Below, one piece after another: positions 33,840 through 42,467 of a stretch of DNA of 64,000 bases. The stretch lies in NCBI RefSeq assembly GCF_009764265.1, contig NZ_RWIR01000060.1:1-64000 (forward strand), in the 5' to 3' direction. The notes beneath the pieces are model-generated. The model had not been told where the DNA came from, did no database searches, and was given only the letters and a program-made list of their open reading frames with translations. This DNA is from Pseudomonas sp. PB101. Lineage in GTDB: Bacteria > Pseudomonadota > Gammaproteobacteria > Pseudomonadales > Pseudomonadaceae. Made by a program: the position numbers and the translations under genes. How positions within the stretch are numbered: position 1 is the first letter of the stretch; each line of letters opens with the position of its first letter.

Positions 33840-34590
33840 ACTCTGTCTGCTCGCCGCACTCATCAGCCCATTGGCCAGCGCACAGGTGGTGAGTGTCGAA
33901 CCCAACTCGCTGATGCGCTTGCCCAACACCGCCAGCACCCTGCAACTGGAACGCCTGGAGGTGGCCGATTACGGCACCTTGCTGATTCCCTCGAACGTCA
34001 CCGAAGTCACCGTGGGTGAATTGCACCTGGGGCGTGAAGCGCGCATCGCCATCGTGCCGGCGGAACAGGCGCTGGCGCTGAAGGTGCGCCGGGCCGATTT
34101 GTCCGAAGGCAGCCAGATCACCTCCCGTGGTGCCCCGGGTACCTATCACAAGGCCGCCCGCTCCGGGCGCACTCTCGATTTGCAGATCAAGACACTGAAC
34201 GCACCGCAATTGAACGTTGATGCGCGTGGCGGTGCGGGTGCACCGGGGTTTGTCGGCCTCGATGGCGCCAACGGCCAGGAGCCGGGCTGCACGTGGGGAC
34301 AGGCCGGTCGCGGTGCCGATGGCAGTGATGGCAGCAATGGTCAACCGGGTGCACCGGGGGCGCTGGTCAAACTGTCGGTGCCGCACGACTTCCCGGCAGA
34401 CCGGATCAAGGTTCAGGTGGCTGGCGGTGCCGGTGGCCTGGCCGGCCCGGGTGGCAAACCGGGCGCGGGTGGCAAGGCCAAGGGTTGCCTGATCTACAAG
34501 GCCGATGGCGGCAAGAGCGGTAAGCCTGGGGCTGATGGTCAGCCGGGGCCGGAAGGCGCGACGGGTTCGGTGACAGTGCAGCGCATGTAA
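33832..34590 (+). CDS. Secreted collagen-like glycine-rich protein
   Basis: The 252-residue protein has a Sec signal peptide (MRKLCLLAALISPLASA, cleavage near 17) and a beta-rich N-terminal domain (about 18-125). Two glycine-rich blocks follow (about 131-180 and 201-250) with many G-x-P, GAPG, GADG and GKPG triplets, broken by a short beta segment. Each block holds a single Cys (GCTWG, KGCLIY) that could pair. The triplets are too short and irregular to assert a stable triple helix. Probably extracellular or periplasmic; function unknown. Confidence 0.75.
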   Translation: MRKLCLLAALISPLASAQVVSVEPNSLMRLPNTASTLQLERLEVADYGTLLIPSNVTEVTVGELHLGREARIAIVPAEQALALKVRRADLSEGSQITSRGAPGTYHKAARSGRTLDLQIKTLNAPQLNVDARGGAGAPGFVGLDGANGQEPGCTWGQAGRGADGSDGSNGQPGAPGALVKLSVPHDFPADRIKVQVAGGAGGLAGPGGKPGAGGKAKGCLIYKADGGKSGKPGADGQPGPEGATGSVTVQRM

Positions 34591-34606
34591 GCAACACCGA
34601 GAGCCC

Positions 34607-34637
34607 TGTGGTGAGGGGGGCAAGCCCCCTCGCCACA
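34607..34637. repeat. GC-rich palindrome (REP-like, third type)
   Basis: GTGGTGAGGGGG pairs with CCCCCTCGCCAC and is followed by AAAAAG. It lies between convergent genes and may act as a terminator. Confidence 0.6.
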
Positions 34638-34660
34638 AAAAGCCCTCTACCGCCCATTCT

Positions 34661-35125
34661 TCAAAACATCGGCCGAGCCGCCCCAATCACCACCACAGCC
34701 AACCCCACCAACAGATTGATCCCCACCAACCGGCGAATCCGCCCCAGCACAGCCGCTCCTGCCGGCCAATCCTGCCCGGCCACGGCCGTGCGCAACTCCG
34801 GCAGCATCAACGCCTGGATACGGATAAACAGCGCGGTCATCACCACGTACAGCCCCATCATCACCTGCACATAACGTGGCGCAGTTTCAAAGCCACCGAA
34901 GTGCATGTGCAGCATGCCCACGCCGCTGACCGGCAACAGCACGACTGCCACCCAGACCCAGCGGAAAAAACCTTGAAACACTTCTACCCACAGCTTCAAC
35001 CGGGCAGGGCCCTCCAGTGCCGTGATCGCTGCGGGGCGCAGGACCATCCAGGCGAAAAACATGCCGCCGACCCAGACCAGGGCCGCCAGTACATGCATGC
35101 TATAAATGAGGCTAAAAGGTGTCAT
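34661..35125 (-). CDS. CopD-like four-helix membrane protein
   Basis: The 154-residue protein has four predicted transmembrane helices (about 5-27, 50-75, 83-104, 128-150). The start (LIYSMHVLAALVWVGGMFFAWMVL) matches the CopD/YkoY-like group; the conserved His in HVLAALVWVGG suggests haem or metal binding. It is divergent from dinG across 98 bp that contain a LexA box. As I recall, the equivalent P. aeruginosa gene pair was reported in the LexA regulon. The link of a membrane protein to SOS is unexplained. Confidence 0.8.
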   Translation of the reverse strand: MTPFSLIYSMHVLAALVWVGGMFFAWMVLRPAAITALEGPARLKLWVEVFQGFFRWVWVAVVLLPVSGVGMLHMHFGGFETAPRYVQVMMGLYVVMTALFIRIQALMLPELRTAVAGQDWPAGAAVLGRIRRLVGINLLVGLAVVVIGAARPMF

Positions 35126-35186
35126 TGGGGTACTCCGTTCTGCGCGGGATTCATTAGCGGGGTATGATAGCGGCCGAACCGAACTA

Positions 35187-35202
35187 CTGAAAATTTATCC
35201 AG
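35187..35202. promoter_or_regulatory. LexA (SOS) box between the CopD-like gene and dinG
   Basis: CTG-N10-CAG with an A/T core (CTGAAAATTTATCCAG), preceded by TA. It lies 21 bp before the dinG ATG and 61 bp from the divergent gene start, so it could serve both. Confidence 0.75.
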
Positions 35203-35223
35203 CGTTTTTGCGCCCGAAAATTC

Positions 35224-37368
35224 ATGATCAGCACTGAACTCAAAACCACGATCCAGGGCGCCTACTCGCGTTTTCTCGAAGCCAAGAGCCTCAAGCCGCG
35301 CTACGGCCAACGCCTGATGATCGCCGAAATCGCCAAGGTCCTCGGTGACATCGACACCGACGACGAAGGCCGGCGCAGTGGCGACCCCGCGATTGTCGCG
35401 GTGGAAGCCGGCACCGGTACCGGCAAGACCGTGGCCTACAGCCTGGCGGCAATCCCGACCGCCAAGGCCGCGGGCAAGCGCCTGGTGATCGCCACGGCCA
35501 CCGTGGCCCTGCAAGAGCAGATCGTCTACAAGGACTTGCCCGACCTGATGCGCAACAGCGGGCTGAACTTCAGCTTCGCCCTGGCCAAGGGACGCGGGCG
35601 CTACATGTGCCTGTCCAAGCTCGACATGTTGCTCCAGGAAGGCCACGCGCAGACCGCCACGGCGCAGTTGTTCGAAGAAGAAGGTTTCAAGATCGAGGTC
35701 GACGAGGCCAGCCAGAAGCTGTTCACCAGCATGATCGAGAAGCTCGCCGGCAATAAGTGGGACGGCGACCGCGACAGTTGGTCCACCGCCCTGGAAGACG
35801 CCGACTGGGCGCGCCTGACCACCGATCACAGCCAGTGCACCAACCGCCATTGCCCGAACTTCGGCCAGTGCGCCTTCTACAAGGCCCGCGAAGGCATGGG
35901 CAAGGTCGATGTGATCGTCACCAACCACGACATGGTCCTGGCCGACCTGGCCCTGGGCGGCGGCGCCGTGCTGCCGGACCCGCGCGACACCATCTACGTG
36001 TTCGACGAAGGCCATCACCTGCCGGACAAGGCCATCGGTCACTTTGCCCACTACACACGCCTGCGCTCCACCGCCGACTGGCTGGAAACCACCGCCAAGA
36101 ACCTCACCAAGCTGCTGGCCCAGCACCCGTTGCCGGGCGACCTGGGCAAGTTGATCGAGCAGGTGCCGGAGCTGGCGCGGGAGATCAAGACCCAACAACA
36201 GTTCATGTTCACCGCGTGTGAACAGATTGCCGACTTCAAACCCGGCGAAGACGTCGAAGGCCGCGAGCGCCCGCGTCACCGTTTTGTCGCCGGGGTGATT
36301 CCCGAGCACATGCGCGAGATGGGCATCGAGCTGAAAAAAGGCTTCGCCCGTCTGACCGACCTGTTCACCCGCCTGACCGACCTGCTCAAGGAAGGCATGG
36401 ACGGCGAAGTCAACATCGGCATCGCCAGCAACCAGGCTGAAGAGTGGTATCCACTGTTCGGCAGCCTGTTGTCGCGTTCTTCCGGCAACTGGGAGTTGTG
36501 GACCGCCTTCACCGTCGAAGACCCGGAAGACAACCCGCCCATGGCGCGCTGGCTGACCCTGGCTGAAAGCGGCTCGCTGTTCGACATCGAGGTCAACGCC
36601 AGTCCCATCCTTGCGGCGGAAATGCTTCGCCGCAACCTGTGGAACGTGGCCTACGGCTGCCTGGTGACCTCGGCGACCCTGACTGCCCTCGGCACCTTCG
36701 ACCGCTTCCGCATGCGTGCCGGCCTGCCGAAAAAAGCCGTGACGGCGGTGGTGCCAAGCCCGTTCCATCACGCTGATGCCGGTGTGCTGCGGGTGCCGAA
36801 CCTGAACGCCGATCCGCGTGATGCAGCGGCGCATACCGCCGCGATCATTCGTGATCTGCCTGAGCTGGTCGAAGGCTCGCGGGGCACGCTGGTGCTGTTT
36901 TCCTCGCGTAAACAGATGCAGGACGTGTTCGACGGCCTCGACCGCGACTGGCGCAAGCAAGTGTTCATCCAGGGCAACCTGTCGAAACAGGAAACCCTGA
37001 ACAAGCACAAGGCGCGGGTCGATGGCGGGGACTCCAGCGTGTTGTTCGGCCTGGCAAGCTTCGCCGAAGGGGTCGACTTGCCCGGTGCCTATTGCGAGCA
37101 CGTGGTCATCGCCAAGATTCCGTTCTCGGTGCCTGATGATCCGGTCGAAGCGGCCCTGGCCGAATGGATCGAAGCGCGCGGTGGCAATCCGTTCATGGAA
37201 ATCTCCGTACCGGACGCCTCGCTGAAACTGGTCCAGGCCTGCGGCCGCTTGCTGCGTACCGAAGAGGACCGCGGCACCATCACCTTGCTCGACCGGCGCC
37301 TGGTGACCCAGCGCTATGGCAAAGCCATCCTCAACGCCTTGCCGCCGTTCCGTCGAGAAATTTCCTGA
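35224..37368 (+). CDS. dinG: ATP-dependent DNA helicase DinG
   Basis: DinG is a 5'-to-3' Fe-S helicase of the XPD-like SF2 family that unwinds R-loops and replication-blocking structures. The 714-residue protein has Walker A GTGTGKT (63-69). Iron-sulfur cysteines are at 129, 205, 210 and 216. The DEAH-box variant DEGH is at 261-264, and the late motif VQACGRLLRTEEDRGT supplies the arginine finger. ATG at 35224 lies just after the LexA box. A hairpin at 37374-37395 follows. Confidence 0.95.
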   Translation: MISTELKTTIQGAYSRFLEAKSLKPRYGQRLMIAEIAKVLGDIDTDDEGRRSGDPAIVAVEAGTGTGKTVAYSLAAIPTAKAAGKRLVIATATVALQEQIVYKDLPDLMRNSGLNFSFALAKGRGRYMCLSKLDMLLQEGHAQTATAQLFEEEGFKIEVDEASQKLFTSMIEKLAGNKWDGDRDSWSTALEDADWARLTTDHSQCTNRHCPNFGQCAFYKAREGMGKVDVIVTNHDMVLADLALGGGAVLPDPRDTIYVFDEGHHLPDKAIGHFAHYTRLRSTADWLETTAKNLTKLLAQHPLPGDLGKLIEQVPELAREIKTQQQFMFTACEQIADFKPGEDVEGRERPRHRFVAGVIPEHMREMGIELKKGFARLTDLFTRLTDLLKEGMDGEVNIGIASNQAEEWYPLFGSLLSRSSGNWELWTAFTVEDPEDNPPMARWLTLAESGSLFDIEVNASPILAAEMLRRNLWNVAYGCLVTSATLTALGTFDRFRMRAGLPKKAVTAVVPSPFHHADAGVLRVPNLNADPRDAAAHTAAIIRDLPELVEGSRGTLVLFSSRKQMQDVFDGLDRDWRKQVFIQGNLSKQETLNKHKARVDGGDSSVLFGLASFAEGVDLPGAYCEHVVIAKIPFSVPDDPVEAALAEWIEARGGNPFMEISVPDASLKLVQACGRLLRTEEDRGTITLLDRRLVTQRYGKAILNALPPFRREIS

Positions 37369-37373
37369 AACAC

Positions 37374-37395
37374 CGGTGGGCAGTTTTGCCCGCCG
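37374..37395. terminator. Possible hairpin after dinG
   Basis: CGGTGGGCA pairs with TGCCCGCCG (one wobble) around a GTTT loop. No T-tract follows, so termination is uncertain. Confidence 0.3.
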
Positions 37396-37464
37396 CGTTG
37401 TCTATCTCTCTGCCACCGCTTTTCCACTGGCCCATTGAAGGTCGTTAGGGAGAATTTCGTTCTC

Positions 37465-39957
37465 ATGATTTGCCGTTCGTTGCCTGCTGTTTTTGCCCTG
37501 ATGTTCGCAACACCTCTGCTGGCCGCTCCCGCGAGCCAGCAGACGCTGTTCAACTTTGTGCGCCCCGCCGACGTGGTCCAGGTGGCGACTCAGGACGCCA
37601 GCCTGCCGCAATCCAACGCCGAGCAAACCGCCGAGGGCGAAGTGCTGCGCCGGGTGACGTTCAACCCGGTTGCCCGCCCGACTTTGCGCCTGACCCCGCA
37701 AACCGGCGCCTGGGACTGGTCGCAGTCCGGCGTGATGAGCCTGCGGATCCAGAGCGCGATGAACTGGGACTTGACCCTGTACGTGACCCTCCAGAGCAAC
37801 GACGGCAAGACCCTGGTCAGCCGCGTCGACTTGCCGGCGGGGCCTGCGCAGACCCTGTTGGTGCCTTTGCAGGCGACATCGCCGCTGAGCCTGGGCATGA
37901 AGGCTGGCCCGCCGATGCCGATGACGGTTGATGGCCAGCGTGTGTTGCTGGCCAGTAGCGCCGGTGAGCTGGATCGCAGCCAGGTGGTAGCGGTGAGTTT
38001 GTCGATGGACCAGCCGAAAGCCGCGCAAAGCATCCTGCTGGAGCGCTTTGGTGTGCAGGGCGGTGAGTCGGTCACCCAGGCCGTTTACGGTGGATTGGTG
38101 GACGCCTATGGCCAGTCGACCCGGGCCAAATGGCCGGAAAAAATCAGCAACGACGAACAGCTCAAAGGCGCCGCCGGCAAGGAGCAGCAGCAGCTGAAAA
38201 CCTGGCTGGCCGAGCGTGAGAAGTCGTCCCTGGACAAATTCGGTGGCTTGACCAAAGGCCCGTCGTTCAAGGCCAGCGGTTTTTTCCGCACCGAGAAACG
38301 CGATGGTCGCTGGTATCTGGTGACGCCTGAGGGGCACCCGTTCTACTCCCTGGGGGTCAATACCGTGGCCCCGGATGTCAACCAGACCTATGTTGCCGGT
38401 CGCGAGTGGATGTTCGAGTCCCTGCCCAAGCCCGACGAAGCGCTGGCCAGCCACTACGGCGAAGGCGACAACCGGGGCGGCAACGGTGTCGATCAGGGCC
38501 GCGGCTACAATGCCGGGCGCTGGTACGACTTCTACGCTGCCAACCTGCAACGCCTGTATGGCGATCCTTGTGCGTTGGGCAGCGCAACCAAAGCCGGAGT
38601 TGCCGCGGCGGCCAAGGCGGATGCGGTTGAAGCGACAGCAGCCAAGGCTGCGGAGCAACCCGTAGCGCCTGCAGCTGCCGAGTCCGGTGTCGCCGAAGCC
38701 GCCAAGACTGAAGCGACGACAGCGCAAGCCGCTGAGCCAAAATCTGTCGAGCCGTGCAAGGCGCTGTTCGACGAACAACGCTGGGCCAGCCACACCCTCG
38801 ATCGCTTGCAGGCCTGGGGCTTCAACACCATCGGCAACTGGAGCGCCCCGGTACTGGGCAACGCTGATCGCGTGCCCTACACCTTGCCGCTGTCGATCGT
38901 CGGCGACTACGCCAGCATCAGCACCGGTACCGACTGGTGGGGCGGCATGCCCGACCCGTTCGACCCGCGTTTCGCCATGGCCACCGAGCGTGCCGTGGCG
39001 ATTGCCGCCCGCGATCACCGTGACGATCCGTGGCTGATGGGTTATTACGCCGACAACGAACTGGCCTGGGCCGGTCCCGGCGATGATCCGAAAGCCCGTT
39101 ATGCCCTGGCCTACGGCACTTTGAAAATGACCACCGATGTGCCAGCCAAGCGCGCGTTCCTCAAGCAACTGCGTGACAAGTACCGCAATCAGGCGGGCCT
39201 GTCGAAAGCCTGGGGCATTGACCTGCCTGCCTGGGAGCTGATGGAAGACCCGGGATTCGTGCCGCCGCTGCCAAGCGCCGAGCATCCGGAAATCGAAGCA
39301 GACTTCAAATACTTCCAGAAGGTCTTTGCCGACACCTATTTCAAGACCATCTCCGACTCACTCAAGTGGCACGCGCCAAACCAACTGCTGCTCGGCGGCC
39401 GTTTCGCCATCAGCACACCGGAAGCCGTGGAGTCCTGCGCGCAGTATTGCGACGTGTTGAGCTTCAACATGTACACCTTGCAACCACAGGACGGTTACGA
39501 CTTCGCCAGGCTGCGCAGCCTGGATAAACCGGTGCTGATCACCGAGTTCAATTTCGGCTCGGCTGATCGTGGCCCGTTCTGGGGCGGTGTCACGCCGCTG
39601 GCGAAGGAGGAGGACCGCAGCGCGGCGTATGCCAATTTCCTCAAGCAGGCACTGAACGAGCCGTCGATTGTTGGCGTGCATTGGTTCCAGTACCTCGATC
39701 AACCGGTCACCGGACGCCTGCTTGACGGTGAAAACGGTCACTTCGGGTTGGTGGGCATCACCGATCTGCCGTTCCAGGGTTTTGTCGACAGCGTGCGCAA
39801 GAGCAACCTGGCGACTGTCGAGCAATTGGGCAAAGAGGCCGAGAAGGCCGCGGCCGCCGCCGACAAAACCAGCCACGACGCCGAGGGCGGTCGCAAGGCC
39901 GAGGCCGGCAAGGGGCCGGGGAAGGGCGCCGGTGGGCATTCCGGCCAAGGTCATTAA
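37465..39957 (+). CDS. GH50-like (beta-agarase type) glycoside hydrolase with Ala-rich insertion
   Basis: The 830-residue protein starts at the ATG at 37465 (an in-frame TTG ten codons upstream is less likely). The signal peptide is MICRSLPAVFALMFATPLLA. A beta-sandwich N-domain (about 25-240) precedes a TIM barrel. Clan A-type catalytic residues are proposed as Glu532 (YYADNELAWAG, acid/base) and Glu694 (LITEFNFGS, nucleophile). Between about residues 373 and 430 lies a low-complexity Ala/Lys/Glu/Pro insert not expected in the family. The C-terminal 40 residues are Ala/Lys/Gly-rich. The substrate (agarose, alginate-like or self-made polysaccharide) is unknown. It follows dinG closely but has its own start signals. 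Confidence 0.75.
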   Translation: MICRSLPAVFALMFATPLLAAPASQQTLFNFVRPADVVQVATQDASLPQSNAEQTAEGEVLRRVTFNPVARPTLRLTPQTGAWDWSQSGVMSLRIQSAMNWDLTLYVTLQSNDGKTLVSRVDLPAGPAQTLLVPLQATSPLSLGMKAGPPMPMTVDGQRVLLASSAGELDRSQVVAVSLSMDQPKAAQSILLERFGVQGGESVTQAVYGGLVDAYGQSTRAKWPEKISNDEQLKGAAGKEQQQLKTWLAEREKSSLDKFGGLTKGPSFKASGFFRTEKRDGRWYLVTPEGHPFYSLGVNTVAPDVNQTYVAGREWMFESLPKPDEALASHYGEGDNRGGNGVDQGRGYNAGRWYDFYAANLQRLYGDPCALGSATKAGVAAAAKADAVEATAAKAAEQPVAPAAAESGVAEAAKTEATTAQAAEPKSVEPCKALFDEQRWASHTLDRLQAWGFNTIGNWSAPVLGNADRVPYTLPLSIVGDYASISTGTDWWGGMPDPFDPRFAMATERAVAIAARDHRDDPWLMGYYADNELAWAGPGDDPKARYALAYGTLKMTTDVPAKRAFLKQLRDKYRNQAGLSKAWGIDLPAWELMEDPGFVPPLPSAEHPEIEADFKYFQKVFADTYFKTISDSLKWHAPNQLLLGGRFAISTPEAVESCAQYCDVLSFNMYTLQPQDGYDFARLRSLDKPVLITEFNFGSADRGPFWGGVTPLAKEEDRSAAYANFLKQALNEPSIVGVHWFQYLDQPVTGRLLDGENGHFGLVGITDLPFQGFVDSVRKSNLATVEQLGKEAEKAAAAADKTSHDAEGGRKAEAGKGPGKGAGGHSGQGH

Positions 39958-39980
39958 TCGCTGAAACCGCGTCATCGTTC

Positions 39981-40048
39981 TTCGCGAGCAGGCTCGCTCC
40001 CACTTTGGAATGCATTCTCCTGTGGGAGCGAGCCTGCTCGCGAAGGCG
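39981..40048. repeat. REPIN (inverted REP pair)
   Basis: TTCGCGAGCAGGCTCGCTCCCAC and its inverted form face each other about 20 bp apart. It lies between the GH50-like gene and the serine hydrolase gene. Confidence 0.85.
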
Positions 40049-40176
40049 TTATTAGCATCACCACTGCCTTTCAAGTTGATGGCAGAGCGACCGCCCGGCC
40101 CAACCCTGTTCCCAAAACCCTCAAGGGCTGGAACAATGCCCGCCACTTTGTAAAGCGTTAATCCGGGGAGTTGCGG

Positions 40177-41322
40177 GTGCAGATTCAGGGTCATTACGAG
40201 CTTAAGTTCGAAGCGGTGCGAGAGGCCTTCGCGGCGCTGTTCGACGATCCCCAGGAACGTGGTGCGGCGTTGTGCATTCAGGTCGGTGGCGAAACCGTAG
40301 TCGATCTGTGGGCCGGCACGGCCGACAAGGACGGCGCCGAGGCCTGGCACAGCGACACCATCGCCAACCTGTTCTCCTGCACCAAGACCTTCACCGCGGT
40401 CGCCGCGCTGCAACTGGTGGCCGAAGGCAAGCTGCAACTGGATGCCCCGGTGGCGCGCTACTGGCCCGAATTTGCCGCTGCCGGCAAAGAGTCCGTGACC
40501 CTGCGTCAACTGCTCTGCCATCAGGCCGGCCTTCCGGCATTGCGCGAGTTGCTGGCCCCCGAAGCCCTTTACGACTGGCAGACCATGGTCGACGCCCTGG
40601 CCGCCGAAACGCCGTGGTGGACGCCGGGCGAAGGCCACGGTTACGCGGCGATCACCTATGGCTGGCTGGTCGGCGAGCTACTGCGCCGTGCCGACGGTCG
40701 TGGGCCGGGGGAATCCATCGTGGCGCGGGTCGCCAAGCCCTTGGGCCTGGACTTCCATGTGGGGCTGGCCGACGAAGAGTTCCATCGCGTGGCGCACATT
40801 GCGCGGGGCAAGGGCAATGTCGGCGATGCCGCCGCCCAGCGCCTGCTGCAAGTGACCATGCGTGAGCCAACGGCCATGACGACGCGGGCGTTCACCAACC
40901 CGCCGTCGATCATGACCAGCACCAACAAACCCGAGTGGCGACGCATGCAGCAACCGGCCGCCAATGGCCACGGCAATGCCCGCAGCCTGGCCGGTTTCTA
41001 CGCCGGCCTGCTCGACGGCAGCCTGCTGGAAAGCGAAATGCTCGATGAATTGACCCGCGAGCACAGCCTCGGCGAGGACAAGACTTTACTGACCCGGACC
41101 CGTTTCGGCCTGGGTTGCATGCTCGATCAACCGGACGTTGCCAATGCCACTTTCGGCCTTGGCCCACGCGCGTTTGGTCATCCGGGGGCCGGCGGCTCCA
41201 TCGGTTTTGCCGACCCGGAGCACGATGTGGCTTTCGGATTTGTGACAAATACCCTGGGACCCTACGTCTTGATGGACCCGCGCGCGCAAAAGCTGGTGCG
41301 GGTTCTGGCCACCTGTCTGTAA
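40177..41322 (+). CDS. Serine hydrolase of the class C beta-lactamase/EstB family
   Basis: The 381-residue protein has a beta-lactamase-type fold with nucleophile motif SCTK (Ser67, Lys70) and a Tyr in GYAAITYGW acting as the general-base position. No signal peptide, so a cytoplasmic esterase/peptidase is more likely than a secreted beta-lactamase. I chose the GTG at 40177 over the TTG at 40171: a GGGGAG ribosome site is 6 nt from the GTG and directly abuts the TTG. Substrate is unknown. Confidence 0.85.
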   Translation: MQIQGHYELKFEAVREAFAALFDDPQERGAALCIQVGGETVVDLWAGTADKDGAEAWHSDTIANLFSCTKTFTAVAALQLVAEGKLQLDAPVARYWPEFAAAGKESVTLRQLLCHQAGLPALRELLAPEALYDWQTMVDALAAETPWWTPGEGHGYAAITYGWLVGELLRRADGRGPGESIVARVAKPLGLDFHVGLADEEFHRVAHIARGKGNVGDAAAQRLLQVTMREPTAMTTRAFTNPPSIMTSTNKPEWRRMQQPAANGHGNARSLAGFYAGLLDGSLLESEMLDELTREHSLGEDKTLLTRTRFGLGCMLDQPDVANATFGLGPRAFGHPGAGGSIGFADPEHDVAFGFVTNTLGPYVLMDPRAQKLVRVLATCL

Positions 41323-41435
41323 AAGCGGCAATCCGGCTCCAGGGCTGGAACCCGATTGCCTTTTCAGTTTCAAAGCGTCTGTTTATGCGGGCCGATGTGG
41401 CCTGATTTTTTTGACTTCATTTTTGTGGATATCCA

Positions 41436-42443
41436 ATGTCATCCAATAAAACCCTCGCCTTGGCCCTGTGCTTCGCCATTACCGGTTGCGCACAGACTCC
41501 ACAAAAAGACGCGACGGCACCTGTCGCCAAGACTGAAAGCGCCAGCCACTGGTACTGGCCGTTCGGTTCCGACGACAGCGCCGGCAAGCCCGCAGCCAAG
41601 CCGGAGGTGAAACCCGAGGTCAAACCCGCCGCCGTGGCCAAGGCCGAAACCGATAGCGGCAGCAAGTGGTGGTGGCCGTTCGGTGGCAGCGAGCAGAGCA
41701 CCGCCAAGGCTGTGCCGATGCCAGACCCGAAAGTCACCCAGGCCTGGCTTGACGACTACGAGCCGCGCTTGCGCGAGGCGGTCAAGGACAGCAACCTGCA
41801 ACTCGAGCGCCGCGAAAACGTGCTGGTGGTGACCGCGCCGGTCGAAGGCTCGTTCAACCCTGATCGTCCGGCCATGCTGCTGCCGGTCACGCTCGGGCCG
41901 TTCACCCGCGTTGCGAAAATCCTCGAAGCCGATCCAAAGACCGCCGTGTTGATCCTCGGCCACAGCGATACATCCGGCGCTGCGCCGGCCAACGTCAAGT
42001 TGAGCCAGGAGCGCGCCCAGGCCGTTGCGGCGATTTTCCGTCTCAGTGGTTTGCAGCGTGATCGCCTGATGCTGCGTGGTCTGGGTGGCGATGCGCCGCG
42101 TGCCGCCAACGACAGCGTGCAAGGGCGTGCGCTGAACCGTCGCGTGGAACTGCTGGTGACCCCGCAAAACACCATGGTCGCGTTGCTGAGCAAGTACAAC
42201 ATGCCGGCACCGGCCCCTGTGACCCTGGTTGCTGCCGCTGACGTCAAGCCGGTGGCCAAGCCTGTGACACCGGCCCCTGCGACCAAGAAGGCTGCTGTTC
42301 CAGCGGTGAAAAAAGCCCCGGCGAAAAAAGCTGCGGCCAAGAAAACCCCTGCGAAAACTGCAACGCCGGCGAAGAAAACCACGCCAGCCAAAGCCGCTGC
42401 GGCAGACAAGAAAGTCGCCAGCACCGATACTGCAAAGCAGTGA
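41436..42443 (+). CDS. OmpA family lipoprotein with Lys/Ala/Pro histone-like tail
   Basis: The 335-residue protein has a lipobox ITGC (Cys18) and a Pro/Lys-rich linker with a YWPFG and a WWPFG segment. The OmpA/MotB peptidoglycan-binding domain spans about residues 130-245 (HSDTSGAAPANVKLSQERAQAV). The final about 85 residues are Lys/Ala/Pro/Thr-rich with repeating AKK and PAKK units, much like histone H1 or AlgP tails. The tail is strongly basic and may bind acidic polymers (LPS, DNA, peptidoglycan), but this is inference. It is immediately upstream of pdxH on the same strand (24 bp). Confidence 0.85.
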   Translation: MSSNKTLALALCFAITGCAQTPQKDATAPVAKTESASHWYWPFGSDDSAGKPAAKPEVKPEVKPAAVAKAETDSGSKWWWPFGGSEQSTAKAVPMPDPKVTQAWLDDYEPRLREAVKDSNLQLERRENVLVVTAPVEGSFNPDRPAMLLPVTLGPFTRVAKILEADPKTAVLILGHSDTSGAAPANVKLSQERAQAVAAIFRLSGLQRDRLMLRGLGGDAPRAANDSVQGRALNRRVELLVTPQNTMVALLSKYNMPAPAPVTLVAAADVKPVAKPVTPAPATKKAAVPAVKKAPAKKAAAKKTPAKTATPAKKTTPAKAAAADKKVASTDTAKQ

Positions 42444-42467
42444 TTCGTTAATTAAAAGGAATGCGCC

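Noticed and set aside
35122..37101. 659-codon leftward frame antisense to dinG
   Set aside because: dinG on the other strand has all helicase and Fe-S motifs; this frame has none and is a codon-bias shadow.
40171..41322. Serine hydrolase as a secreted beta-lactamase
   Set aside because: No signal peptide is visible, so an esterase/peptidase of the EstB group is more likely.
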